Part shown: positions 32,379-40,733 of the stretch, piece after piece
Layout of the letters: each line of letters opens with the position of its first letter
Numbering within the stretch: position 1 is the stretch's first letter
Origin: Anaeromassilibacillus sp. An172
Lineage (GTDB): Bacteria; Bacillota; Clostridia; Oscillospirales; Acutalibacteraceae
Length of the DNA stretch: 64,000 bases
Assembly: GCF_002160515.1 (NCBI RefSeq)
Contig: NZ_NFKS01000002.1
Span: 116,808-180,807, forward strand
Direction: 5' to 3'
Notes under the pieces: model-generated
Seen by the model: only the letters and a program-made list of their open reading frames with translations
Told to the model about the DNA's origin: nothing
Database searches by the model: none
Made by a program: the position numbers and the translations under genes

Positions 32379-33908
32379 ATGGAATATACTTTAAAGCCAC
32401 AGGAAATCGGATGTCTGCAAACAATTCTTGACACTGTAAGCGAGCAGGGAGTGGATATGGACATAACCCTTCCCGATTATTGTCCCGATATTGAGAAAGT
32501 GCTCAACTGCACATTTTCTCCGAAAATATTTACACAGAACCTTTCGGGAGGTCAGCTTAGAGTAGAAGGCGCAGTGACAGTCAGGGTGCTCTACTGTGAC
32601 AGCGTTAAGAAAAACGTCAGATGCTTTGAACAGACCTCGCCTTTTTCCGCAGGTTTTAATGTTAAGGACTTGACCGACCAGTACGGAGTTATCACAAGCA
32701 CCAAAAACGAATACATAAACTGCCGTGCGCTCAGCCCGAGAAAACTGACTGTACACGGTGCTTTTTCACTGTATGCAAAAATTATCGGCAAAGGCTGTCT
32801 TACTGCATACGGTCCGGGAGAAGACAAAACCCTTTGTACCAAAACCAGAAAAATAAGCTGTATGGAGCTTTCAGCTTTTTGTCAGGAGCAGTTTACAGTG
32901 ACCGATGAGGTTTCCCTTGAGGGCAGACCGCCTGTTGAATCACTGCTGAAATCAGAGGTGAGAATACTTTCCAGCCAGTGCAAGGCGGTAAACGGAAAGA
33001 TTATGCTCAACGGCGAAATCAATATGCGACTTATGTATCTCTCAAATTTTGAAACGGGAGATATTGAGATTGTGGACTATGTGACTCCTTACAGTCAGAT
33101 AATCAACTGTGAAGGGGTTACGGAAACAACTGTAAACCATATAAATGTAAATCTTATGTCCGGAGAAGTAAGGCTCAAGGGTGACGCTTTTTCAGACAAT
33201 CCTCTGATAGTCCTGGATGCAAGAATTTGCTTTACAGAAATGGGATATGTTCCGGTGGATATAACAGTGATTGAGGATTCCTATTCCACAAAGTTTGCTT
33301 CTTCACAGCAGTTCACAAGTATGGAGGTTTTGAAGTCCACAATTCCGTTCAGGGATACTTTCATGCACAAGTCAACGGTAAAAACTGACGGTGCATCCAT
33401 TACAAAAATAATCGACATGGAATGTACACCGGCAAGCTCATCTTTCTCTGTGTCAGAGGGAATAAAAGCGGAGGGGAAATTCAACTGTTGTATAACCGCC
33501 GTAGGAGATGACGGATATCCTGTTTATATAGAAAGAATAGTGGATTTGCAGCGTGACCTTTCCGTTGAAGCGGGAGCGGACAATATTGAAAATCTTGATT
33601 TCTTTATAAACTCCATGAGCTACAGAATTGCCGAGGATGACAGCATTGAGCTGAGATGCGAAATAGTTATGACCGGATGCGCCCAGCTGAGAGAAACAAT
33701 AAGCGGCGTAAACTATATAGAAATATCCGAGGGTAAACCAATAGAAGAGGACGGATGTTCCTTGACCTTGTATTACTGCGACTGCGGGGAAAAGATTTGG
33801 GACATTGCGAAAAAATATAACACCTCTGAGGATTTGATAATTTCCGAAAATCTTCTTGAGGGCGACAGAATTGACGAAGCCAAGATGCTTTTGATAACAA
33901 GAATATAG
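32379..33908 (+). CDS. sipL: SipL-like spore protein (SPOCS/DUF3794 plus LysM)
   Basis: 509 residues from ATG 32379 with AAAGGAGAG upstream. Two or three DUF3794 (SPOCS) repeats cover the N-terminal 440 residues (DYCPDIEKVLNC in the first), and a LysM domain closes the protein (EKIWDIAKKYNTSEDLIISEN, ending MLLITRI). This architecture matches SipL, a forespore-coat morphogenetic protein that binds SpoIVA in Clostridioides difficile. The next gene is spoIVA, 13 nt away, which supports the call. Confidence 0.85.
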   Translation: MEYTLKPQEIGCLQTILDTVSEQGVDMDITLPDYCPDIEKVLNCTFSPKIFTQNLSGGQLRVEGAVTVRVLYCDSVKKNVRCFEQTSPFSAGFNVKDLTDQYGVITSTKNEYINCRALSPRKLTVHGAFSLYAKIIGKGCLTAYGPGEDKTLCTKTRKISCMELSAFCQEQFTVTDEVSLEGRPPVESLLKSEVRILSSQCKAVNGKIMLNGEINMRLMYLSNFETGDIEIVDYVTPYSQIINCEGVTETTVNHINVNLMSGEVRLKGDAFSDNPLIVLDARICFTEMGYVPVDITVIEDSYSTKFASSQQFTSMEVLKSTIPFRDTFMHKSTVKTDGASITKIIDMECTPASSSFSVSEGIKAEGKFNCCITAVGDDGYPVYIERIVDLQRDLSVEAGADNIENLDFFINSMSYRIAEDDSIELRCEIVMTGCAQLRETISGVNYIEISEGKPIEEDGCSLTLYYCDCGEKIWDIAKKYNTSEDLIISENLLEGDRIDEAKMLLITRI

Positions 33909-33921
33909 GGAGGAAAAACGT

Positions 33922-35400
33922 ATGGAAGAGAGAAGCATTTACCAGGACATTGCCAAAAGAACCGACGGAAACATTTATATAGGTGTTGTAGGCCCTGTGA
34001 GAACAGGTAAATCCACCTTTATAAAAAGGTTTATGGACACCATCGTTTTGCCCAATATTGAAAATGAGGATAAAAGAAAAAGAGCAAATGACGAGCTTCC
34101 CCAGTCTGCGGCAGGCAGAACAATAATGACCACAGAGCCGAAATTTATCCCCGAAGAGGCTGTGGAGATAGAGCTTTCCGACAATGCGGTTTTCCGTGTA
34201 AGGATGATAGACTGTGTTGGATACATTGTGGACAGTGCGCTGGGTTACATAGAGGGCGACTCTCCGAGAATGGTAAAAACTCCCTGGTACGATGAGGAGA
34301 TACCATTTAACACAGCGGCAGAGGTGGGAACAAGAAAGGTTATCACCGACCACAGCACAATAGGCCTTGTTATCACCACAGACGGAAGTATCAGCGATAT
34401 ACCAAGAAGCGATTATGTGGAAAGCGAAACAAGGGTTATAAATGAATTAAAAGAGATAAATAAACCTTTTATTATCCTTTTAAACTCTGTAGAGCCAAAG
34501 GCAAAAAGCACCGTGGCGCTGGCAGAGGAGCTTAGCCGCAAGCATCAGGTTCCGGTAATTCCAGTAAGCTGTGTTGACCTTGACGAAAATGAGATAAAGA
34601 GAATTCTTGTTCAGGTGCTTTTTGAATTCCCGATAAAGGAAATAAAGGTAAACATACCGGGCTGGATGGTAGCCCTTGAAAGCGATAACCAGTACAAGAG
34701 AGATATTTTCACCACAATTAAAACCACGGCGGAAAAAATAACAAAAATAAGGGAGATACAGTACGCCGCCGCTGAGATGGAAAAAAATCCCCTTATCACC
34801 AATACAAATATTTCGTCGCTGGATTTGGGAATAGGCAGAGGCTCAATAAATATTACCATAGACAGCGGACTGTTCTTTAAAACCATGTCCGAGAAAACGG
34901 GAATGGATATCCCAGATGAAAAATCATTGCTTGACTGTGTCTGCAAGCTTTGCGCAAAGCAAAGGGAATTTGATAAAATCGCTCAGGCGTATAAGCAGGT
35001 TCAGGATACCGGCTATGGAATAGTTATGCCAACAATGGAGGAGCTGACTCTGGAAGAACCTCAGATTATAAAGCAAAGCGGAAAATACGGAATAAGGCTG
35101 AAAGCCTCAGCACCGTCCATTCACATGATGAAAATTCATACAAACGCAGAGGTAACCCCAATAGTTGGCTCAGAACAGCAGTCGGAGGAGCTTGTTTCCT
35201 ATATGCTCAAGGAGTTTGAAGAAAATCCTGTTAAAATCTGGGAGTCAAATATATTCGGAAAATCCGTCCACGAGCTTGTAAACGAGGGCTTGCACAACAA
35301 GCTTTACCGAATGCCGGAGGACGCAAGAATGAAGGTTGCCCAGACTATAGAGAAAATAATAAACGACGGCTGCAACGGACTTCTGTGTATAATATTGTAA
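33922..35400 (+). CDS. spoIVA: Stage IV sporulation protein A (coat ATPase)
   Basis: 492 residues, full length. Walker A GPVRTGKS at residues 24-31, the middle region with KTPWYDEEIPFNTAAEVGTRKVI, and the conserved end DGCNGLLCIIL. SpoIVA polymerises on the outer forespore membrane using ATP hydrolysis and forms the base of the spore coat. GGGAGGAAA precedes the ATG. The tight pairing with sipL means both coat-base partners are made from one transcript, probably under sporulation control. Confidence 0.96.
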   Translation: MEERSIYQDIAKRTDGNIYIGVVGPVRTGKSTFIKRFMDTIVLPNIENEDKRKRANDELPQSAAGRTIMTTEPKFIPEEAVEIELSDNAVFRVRMIDCVGYIVDSALGYIEGDSPRMVKTPWYDEEIPFNTAAEVGTRKVITDHSTIGLVITTDGSISDIPRSDYVESETRVINELKEINKPFIILLNSVEPKAKSTVALAEELSRKHQVPVIPVSCVDLDENEIKRILVQVLFEFPIKEIKVNIPGWMVALESDNQYKRDIFTTIKTTAEKITKIREIQYAAAEMEKNPLITNTNISSLDLGIGRGSINITIDSGLFFKTMSEKTGMDIPDEKSLLDCVCKLCAKQREFDKIAQAYKQVQDTGYGIVMPTMEELTLEEPQIIKQSGKYGIRLKASAPSIHMMKIHTNAEVTPIVGSEQQSEELVSYMLKEFEENPVKIWESNIFGKSVHELVNEGLHNKLYRMPEDARMKVAQTIEKIINDGCNGLLCIIL

Positions 35401-35429
35401 CTTAGAACCAATATATTTAATTTGTTTTC

Positions 35430-35478
35430 AGGCACTTTTGTCTTTTTTTAAAGTTAAAAAAGCAAGAGTGCCTTTTTA
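35430..35478 (+). terminator. Terminator after spoIVA
   Basis: Arms AGGCACT (35430-35436) and AGTGCCT pair, with further A/T and G-C pairs inside, followed by TTTTATA. Confidence 0.65.
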
Positions 35479-35560
35479 TATACAAAAACACGGTCATAGA
35501 ATGGTATAAACTGTGAAAATTGGTAAATTTGACAGAAAAACAGAAAGTCGTATTTAGTTA

Positions 35561-35589
35561 TTGAAAAAAAAATACTGCTATAGTATAAT
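35561..35589 (+). promoter_or_regulatory. Promoter of oadG-oadB
   Basis: TTGAAA at 35561-35566 and TATAAT at 35584-35589, spacer 17 bp. Confidence 0.7.
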
Positions 35590-35625
35590 AAATTCGTATG
35601 CTGAATTATTTACGGGGGTAAAATT

Positions 35626-36012
35626 ATGGATATTACTGAAAAACTGATTACCTCTCTGACCGTATTGCTCACGGGTTTGGTGGTTGTTTTTGCCGTATTG
35701 TTTATACTCATAGGTATAATCAAGGGTTGCGGTATTATCGTCACAAAGTTCGAGAACATGGTTAAAGAGAAAAAAGCCCAAAAAGAAACTGCTTCGGCAA
35801 AACCAGTGGCTCCTGTGCAGCAGAAACCGGTGCAGGTGACCGAAACTGCCGAAAGCGGAATTTCCGATGAGATTGTTGCTGTTATCGCCGCTGCCGTTGA
35901 CGCTATGTACGGCTCTTCCGGTAAAGCAAGAATCAAAAGCATCAAAAAATCCGACAACAGCCGCTCTGCATGGAGTAAGGCAGGTATCTTGGATAACACA
36001 AGACCATTCTAA
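35626..36012 (+). CDS. Na+-pumping decarboxylase gamma subunit (OadG-like)
   Basis: 128 residues: one N-terminal membrane helix (TVLLTGLVVVFAVLFILIGII), a Lys/Ala/Pro-rich linker and a short C-terminal domain (SDEIVAVIAAAVDAMYG). This is the OadG topology that anchors the peripheral subunits of sodium-ion translocating decarboxylases to the membrane beta subunit, encoded next. GGGGG precedes the ATG. Biotin carrier and alpha subunits are not encoded nearby. Confidence 0.85.
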   Translation: MDITEKLITSLTVLLTGLVVVFAVLFILIGIIKGCGIIVTKFENMVKEKKAQKETASAKPVAPVQQKPVQVTETAESGISDEIVAVIAAAVDAMYGSSGKARIKSIKKSDNSRSAWSKAGILDNTRPF

Positions 36013-36054
36013 TTTGTTCGGGTTTAAATTTTATCGGAAAGGAATTTGCGTTTT

Positions 36055-37296
36055 ATGGAAATAATAAACGGTTTTGTTGACTCTATTGTGGGTCTTTTTC
36101 ATGATTCTGGCCTGATGGTTCTCGGATGGCAGAATTACGTTATGATACTTGTGGCTATTGTCCTCATTTATCTGGCAATCAAAAAGCAGTACGAGCCTTT
36201 GCTTTTGCTGCCGATAGCATTCGGTATGCTTCTTGTAAACCTTTATCCGAGCATTATGGCTGCTCCTACAACAACTCTCCAGCCAGTAACAGAATACATG
36301 GCTGAACACGGAGGACAAGCGGGAAGCTATGCAATAACTGTTTTAAACGGTGTTGAATATTACAATGTTCCCGAATACGGCGGACTTTTGTACTACCTCT
36401 ATCAGGGCGTTAAGCTTGGTATTTATCCTCCGCTTATCTTCTTGGGTATCGGCGCTATGACAGACTTCGGTCCTCTTATCGCTAATCCAAAGAGCTTTAT
36501 TCTCGGAGCTGCTGCTCAGCTTGGTATTTTTATCACATTTATCGGCGCAATTTTCCTTGGATTTACAAGCAAGGAAGCAGGCGCTATCGCAATCATAGGC
36601 GGTGCGGACGGTCCTACAGCGATTTATGTTGCCACACGTCTTGCATCACACCTTTTGGGACCTATCGCTGTTGCAGCATATTCCTACATGGCATTGGTTC
36701 CGATTATTCAGCCTCCGATTATGAAAGCTTTGACAACAAAGAAGGAAAGAGCTGTAAAGATGACACAGCTTCGTACAGTTTCAAAGCTGGAAAAGATTAT
36801 CTTCCCAATTGTTGTAATCATCGTTGTTGCTTTGTTCCTTCCAAGTGCAGCTCCTCTTGTTGGTATGCTCATGCTTGGTAATATCTTCAAGGAAAGCGGA
36901 GTTGTTGACAGAATCTGCAAAGCAGCTCAGAACGAGCTTATGAACATAATCACAATCTTCCTGGGCGTTACTGTTGGTGCAACAGCTACAGGTGAGGTAT
37001 TCCTCACAGCTCAGACTCTGGGAATTGTTGTTCTCGGATTGCTTGCATTCTGCATGGGTACAGCAGGCGGCGTTCTCTTCGGAAAGATTATGTACAAACT
37101 TACCGGAGGAAAGGTAAATCCTCTCATCGGTTCAGCCGGTGTTTCAGCTGTTCCGATGGCAGCCCGTGTATCACAGAAGGTTGGACAGGAAGAAAATCCT
37201 TCAAACTTCCTTCTCATGCACGCTATGGGACCAAATGTTGCCGGCGTTATAGGCTCAGCAGTTGCAGCCGGTGTTCTTCTTAGTGTATTGCAATAA
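36055..37296 (+). CDS. Na+-translocating decarboxylase beta subunit (OadB-like)
   Basis: 413 residues; ATG 36055 preferred over TTG 36046, which is only 2 nt from the AAAGGA. About ten membrane segments with the family's conserved patches GAMTDFGPLIANPKSFILGAAAQ, IGGADGPTAIYVATRLA and MGPNVAGVIGSAVAAG. It couples decarboxylation of a carboxyl-biotin to export of Na+. The partner alpha subunit could be for oxaloacetate, methylmalonyl-CoA or glutaconyl-CoA and must be elsewhere. Confidence 0.93.
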   Translation: MEIINGFVDSIVGLFHDSGLMVLGWQNYVMILVAIVLIYLAIKKQYEPLLLLPIAFGMLLVNLYPSIMAAPTTTLQPVTEYMAEHGGQAGSYAITVLNGVEYYNVPEYGGLLYYLYQGVKLGIYPPLIFLGIGAMTDFGPLIANPKSFILGAAAQLGIFITFIGAIFLGFTSKEAGAIAIIGGADGPTAIYVATRLASHLLGPIAVAAYSYMALVPIIQPPIMKALTTKKERAVKMTQLRTVSKLEKIIFPIVVIIVVALFLPSAAPLVGMLMLGNIFKESGVVDRICKAAQNELMNIITIFLGVTVGATATGEVFLTAQTLGIVVLGLLAFCMGTAGGVLFGKIMYKLTGGKVNPLIGSAGVSAVPMAARVSQKVGQEENPSNFLLMHAMGPNVAGVIGSAVAAGVLLSVLQ

Positions 37297-37371
37297 TTTC
37301 GGTTGTTATGGGCTTTTTACCGAAAAGTAAGAAACACTTTTAAGACAAACTTTTACAAAAATCAATTTTTT

Positions 37372-37408
37372 GAAAAGGAGACAGGTAATCTTGTCTCCTT
37401 TTCTGTTG
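37372..37408 (+). terminator. Terminator after oadB
   Basis: A 12-bp perfect stem (37372-37383 with 37392-37403) with 8-nt loop; the right arm is itself T-rich and followed by TGTTGC. Confidence 0.65.
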
Positions 37409-37484
37409 CTCTGTAATGTAATGTTGCTAAAGAAACAAGGTAAGAAACTATTGATTTAATGCAAAGTATAGAAAGACTTTGAAT

Positions 37485-37519
37485 AGATTTTTTAATTCTT
37501 TTATGCAATTAAAAAATCT
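37485..37519. promoter_or_regulatory. AT-rich 13-bp palindrome upstream of the Wzz-like gene
   Basis: Perfect inverted repeat AGATTTTTTAATT (37485-37497) and its complement (37507-37519) with a 9-nt loop, 65 nt before the start. A TATAAT follows at 37531. It may be an operator or a weak terminator. Confidence 0.4.
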
Positions 37520-37583
37520 TATAGCTACATTATAATATTCATGTTGATAAATGTGCTTTCTAAATAACGCAAGGAGATGTATT

Positions 37584-38276
37584 ATGAAAAAAGAATTTTC
37601 GTTGATGGACTTTTTAAATATGTTGAAAAAGCACTTGAAGATGGTTATTATACTTCCGATAATCGGTTGTATATTGGCGCTTTCATATTCATTTTTATTG
37701 GTAACTCCACAGTATACCGCTTCTTCTTTAATTCTAATACAAAACTATGAGGTTGTAAACAATAATGGTGACGAAGCATCAACCGATGAATACAGAGTTT
37801 ACAGCAGTGACCTTCAGGCTTCTGCAACACTTGCAAAAAACTGTTCAATACTTTTTTCCGCCGACCCTGATATGAGAGCTGTTTTGGGTTCTTCAAAAAT
37901 GAGCGTTTCAAGTATGGATGAATCAAACTTTTTGAAAATTACAATCACATCAGATAATCCTCAGGTTGCAGCAGATACAGCAAATAAAATTGCAGATATG
38001 GCATATGACGTTTATCTTGAGGTGTTCAAGGCAGGTAATGTAACAACAATTTCCAATGCAGAAGCTCCTACAAAGCCATCATCTCCAAATGTTGTTAAAA
38101 ACGGACTTTTTGGTATCGTAGGCGGTTTGGTAGTTGCATTTGTAATTGCATTTCTTATTGAAATTTCCGACAATACAATCAAAAAGGACGATGACCTTTA
38201 TAAGATTTACAATATTCCGGTATTTGCCGAGATTATTGACTTTACATCATCTGAAGGCAGGGGGAATAAACGATGA
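37584..38276 (+). CDS. Wzz/CpsC-type chain-length and kinase-adaptor membrane protein
   Basis: 230 residues from ATG 37584 with AAGGAGATG upstream. Topology is cytoplasmic N-terminus, membrane helix (MVIILPIIGCILALSYSFLLV), extracytoplasmic domain and second helix (GLFGIVGGLVVAFVIAFLIEIS) followed by a cytoplasmic tail. A Pro-rich segment (EAPTKPSSPNVVKN) precedes the second helix, as in Wzz proteins. It should bind and activate the tyrosine kinase encoded next, overlapping by 4 nt. No polysaccharide cluster follows. Confidence 0.88.
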   Translation: MKKEFSLMDFLNMLKKHLKMVIILPIIGCILALSYSFLLVTPQYTASSLILIQNYEVVNNNGDEASTDEYRVYSSDLQASATLAKNCSILFSADPDMRAVLGSSKMSVSSMDESNFLKITITSDNPQVAADTANKIADMAYDVYLEVFKAGNVTTISNAEAPTKPSSPNVVKNGLFGIVGGLVVAFVIAFLIEISDNTIKKDDDLYKIYNIPVFAEIIDFTSSEGRGNKR

Positions 38277-38971
38277 GCAAAAACAAACAGGGAAAAGCTT
38301 ACGGTTCTATTGGCATTGAAAACGGAAAATTTGCTATCGTAGAAGGCTACAAGCTTGCCAGAACAAACATTGTATTTACTCTTTCTGCCGGACGCAGCAA
38401 CTGCTTTGCAGTTACAAGCTGGTCAAAGGGAGAGGGTAAAAGTACAGCGACTACAAACCTTGCTATTTCATTTTCAAAGATGGATAAAAAGGTTATTCTT
38501 ATTGACGCCGACTTGAGACGTCCTAATGTTGCAAACCTTTTGAATATTGAGAAAAGACAGGGACTTACAGATTATCTTTCAGGACTTGCAAGTTATGAGG
38601 ATATTATAGCAGAGGATGTTCTTCCTAATCTGGATGTAATCACCTGCGGTACAATACCTCCTAATCCTTCAGAGCTTTTGGGTTCAGAAGAGATGACACG
38701 TTTTGTTGAGAAGGTAAAGGATAGTTACGACTATGTTATTTTCGATACACCTCCTGTAGGAGTTGTGGCTGATGCCTTGCTTTTGAATCAGCATATTCTT
38801 GGATTTGTAGCTGTTGTAAGAGAAAATTCTACAACACACAGGGATATCGAAAACCTTGTTCAGAATATAAACCTGGCTCATTCAAAGGTTATCGGATTTA
38901 TAAAAGTCGGATGTTCACTTCAGGATGAGAAGTACACAAAGAGCGGAAAGTATTACAGGTACGGATATTGA
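38273..38971 (+). CDS. Tyrosine-protein autokinase, CpsD/BY-kinase type
   Basis: 232 residues. Walker A SWSKGEGKST near residues 49-58, Walker A' VILIDADLRRP and Walker B VIFDTPPVG are typical of bacterial tyrosine kinases. The C-terminal Tyr cluster (YTKSGKYYRYGY) is the autophosphorylation site. Works with the Wzz-like neighbour in controlling surface polysaccharide export, although no such biosynthetic genes are in this window; it may act on a distant locus. A terminator follows at 39052. Confidence 0.9.
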   Translation: MSKNKQGKAYGSIGIENGKFAIVEGYKLARTNIVFTLSAGRSNCFAVTSWSKGEGKSTATTNLAISFSKMDKKVILIDADLRRPNVANLLNIEKRQGLTDYLSGLASYEDIIAEDVLPNLDVITCGTIPPNPSELLGSEEMTRFVEKVKDSYDYVIFDTPPVGVVADALLLNQHILGFVAVVRENSTTHRDIENLVQNINLAHSKVIGFIKVGCSLQDEKYTKSGKYYRYGY

Positions 38972-39051
38972 TAAAATCTGTAAGAAAAGTTTATGATAAT
39001 CTTGTTTTAAAGATTTATACAGGTTGACTTACAGTTTTATTTGTACACAAC

Positions 39052-39085
39052 ACCCATTACCCGTTGCAGGGTAGTGGGTTTTTTT
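39052..39085 (+). terminator. Terminator after the BY-kinase gene
   Basis: An 11-bp stem (39052-39062 with 39069-39079) followed by TTTTTT. Confidence 0.8.
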
Positions 39086-39203
39086 GTGTATTGTTCTAAA
39101 AATGCAGGAATTTAGAAAATAACTTGCATTTTTTCTTGTTATATAATAAAATATAAAAGGTTCACGAATGAATAATGCAATTTTTTTACGAGGTGACGGC
39201 AAA

Positions 39204-40487
39204 ATGTTTTATAAAGAGATGAACAAGGAAGAGCTGTTGAAGGAAAAGGACTCCTTGCAGAAGGAATTTGACGGATATAAGGCAATGGGACTCAAGCTGG
39301 ATATGTCCAGAGGTAAGCCGGGAAAAGAGCAGCTTGATATCTCCGAGAGAATGCTTGACATCGTAAACAGCGGTACAGAATGTAAAACAAGAGACGGTCT
39401 TGATTGCAGAAACTACGGACTTCTTGATGGTATTCCATCATGTAAAGAGCTTTTTGCACAGCTTCTTGGTGTAGAGCCTGAAAATGTTATGGTAGGCGGC
39501 AACTCAAGCCTTAACATGATGTTTGATACAATAGCATGTATGATGACAGCTCCTATTGTTGAGGGATGCAAGCCATGGTATGAGGTAAAAGACAGAAAAT
39601 TCCTTTGTCCTGTTCCTGGATACGACAGACATTTTGCTGTTACAGAGTACTTTGGTTTTGAAATGATAAACATTCCAATGCTTCCTACAGGTCCTGATAT
39701 GGATATGGTTGAAAAGCTGGTTGCAGAGGATGAGTCAATAAAGGGTATCTGGTGTGTTCCTAAATATTCAAACCCACAGGGCATCACATATTCCGACGAA
39801 ACAGTCAGAAGATTTGCAAACCTCAAGCCAAAGGCAAAGGATTTCAGAATTATGTGGGATAATGCATACTGCATCCACGATGTAACAGATACACCCGACA
39901 ATCTTTTGAACATCTATGAGGAATGTAAGAAGAACGGAACAGAGGACAGTGTTATTCTTTTCTGCTCCACATCAAAAATCACATTCCCGGGTTCCGGTGT
40001 TGCAGCAATGGCTTCAAGCCCTGCAAACATGAAGGTTTTCAAAAACAGATATTCATGGCAGACAATCGGCTATGATAAGATAAACATGCTCAGACATATG
40101 CTCTTCTTTAAGGATTTGGACGGAGTGAAGAAGCATATGGATAAGCACAAGGCTATCTTGAAGCCAAGATTTGACACAGTTATTGAAAAGCTTGATACAA
40201 AGCTTAAAGATACAGGAATTGCTTCATGGACCAATCCAAACGGCGGATATTTTGTAAGCGTTGATGTTTTGGAGGGAACAGCTAAAAAGGTTGTTGCTCT
40301 TTGCAAGGAAGCAGGAGTTGTGCTCACAGGCGCAGGCGCAACATATCCTTATGGTAAGGACCCAAAAGACAGCAATATCAGAATAGCACCTACATTCCCA
40401 CCTGTTTCAGAGCTTGAAACAGCAATGGATATTTTCTGTGTTTGCGCAAAGCTTGCCGCAGTAGAAAAATTGCTTGAAAATAAATAA
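39204..40487 (+). CDS. PLP-dependent aminotransferase (class I, aspartate-type)
   Basis: 427 residues from ATG 39204 with GAGGTGA upstream; the frame from ATG 39168 lacks a comparable site and the family usually begins at this MFYKEMNKEEL region. It carries LDMSRGKPGKEQLD, NYGLLDGIPSCKELF, VPKYSNPQGITYSDE and the PLP-lysine segment FCSTSKITFPGSG. This is the bacterial aspartate-aminotransferase-like group (AT_MocR type). It probably transaminates aspartate or alanine with 2-oxoglutarate. Single gene. Confidence 0.88.
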   Translation: MFYKEMNKEELLKEKDSLQKEFDGYKAMGLKLDMSRGKPGKEQLDISERMLDIVNSGTECKTRDGLDCRNYGLLDGIPSCKELFAQLLGVEPENVMVGGNSSLNMMFDTIACMMTAPIVEGCKPWYEVKDRKFLCPVPGYDRHFAVTEYFGFEMINIPMLPTGPDMDMVEKLVAEDESIKGIWCVPKYSNPQGITYSDETVRRFANLKPKAKDFRIMWDNAYCIHDVTDTPDNLLNIYEECKKNGTEDSVILFCSTSKITFPGSGVAAMASSPANMKVFKNRYSWQTIGYDKINMLRHMLFFKDLDGVKKHMDKHKAILKPRFDTVIEKLDTKLKDTGIASWTNPNGGYFVSVDVLEGTAKKVVALCKEAGVVLTGAGATYPYGKDPKDSNIRIAPTFPPVSELETAMDIFCVCAKLAAVEKLLENK

Positions 40488-40506
40488 TTTAATCATTTAA
40501 AGGTCA

Positions 40507-40548
40507 AATGCGAAATGCAGGATTTTTTCTGTGTTTCGCATTTTTCTT
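40507..40548 (+). terminator. Terminator after the aminotransferase gene
   Basis: Arms 40507-40520 and 40529-40542 pair with about two mismatches (AATGCGAAATGCAG against CTGTGTTTCGCATT), followed by TTTCTTG. Confidence 0.6.
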
Positions 40549-40619
40549 GTTTAAGCTGGGTAAAAAATACTATTTTGATAAAAAAATGACGGTTTTTGGA
40601 GATAAAGTTGTCTAATCTA

Positions 40620-40648
40620 TTGACTTTTAATAAAAAAAACTCTATAAT
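40620..40648 (+). promoter_or_regulatory. Promoter of secD-secF
   Basis: TTGACT at 40620-40625 and TATAAT at 40643-40648, spacer 17 bp. Confidence 0.7.
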
Positions 40649-40661
40649 AATTTTTGTTACG

Positions 40662-40706
40662 TCTGCAAGTGTGTTTGCTGGCCGTTTAAGCAAAGACGTT
40701 TGCAGA
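40662..40706 (+). promoter_or_regulatory. Stable hairpin at the 5' end of the secDF transcript
   Basis: A stem of about 17 bp (40662-40679 with 40689-40706; one G/G mismatch, two G-U pairs) with a 9-nt loop begins a few bases after the predicted transcription start. No T-run follows and the ribosome-binding site lies outside it, so it may stabilise the mRNA or bind a regulator. Confidence 0.6.
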
Positions 40707-40733
40707 TAATTATTTTTACTGGAGGTTTCAGGC

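Noticed and set aside
39124..39147. Promoter TTGCAT/TATAAT before the aminotransferase
   Set aside because: Spacer of 12 bp; the TATAAT may be real but the -35 is not convincing.
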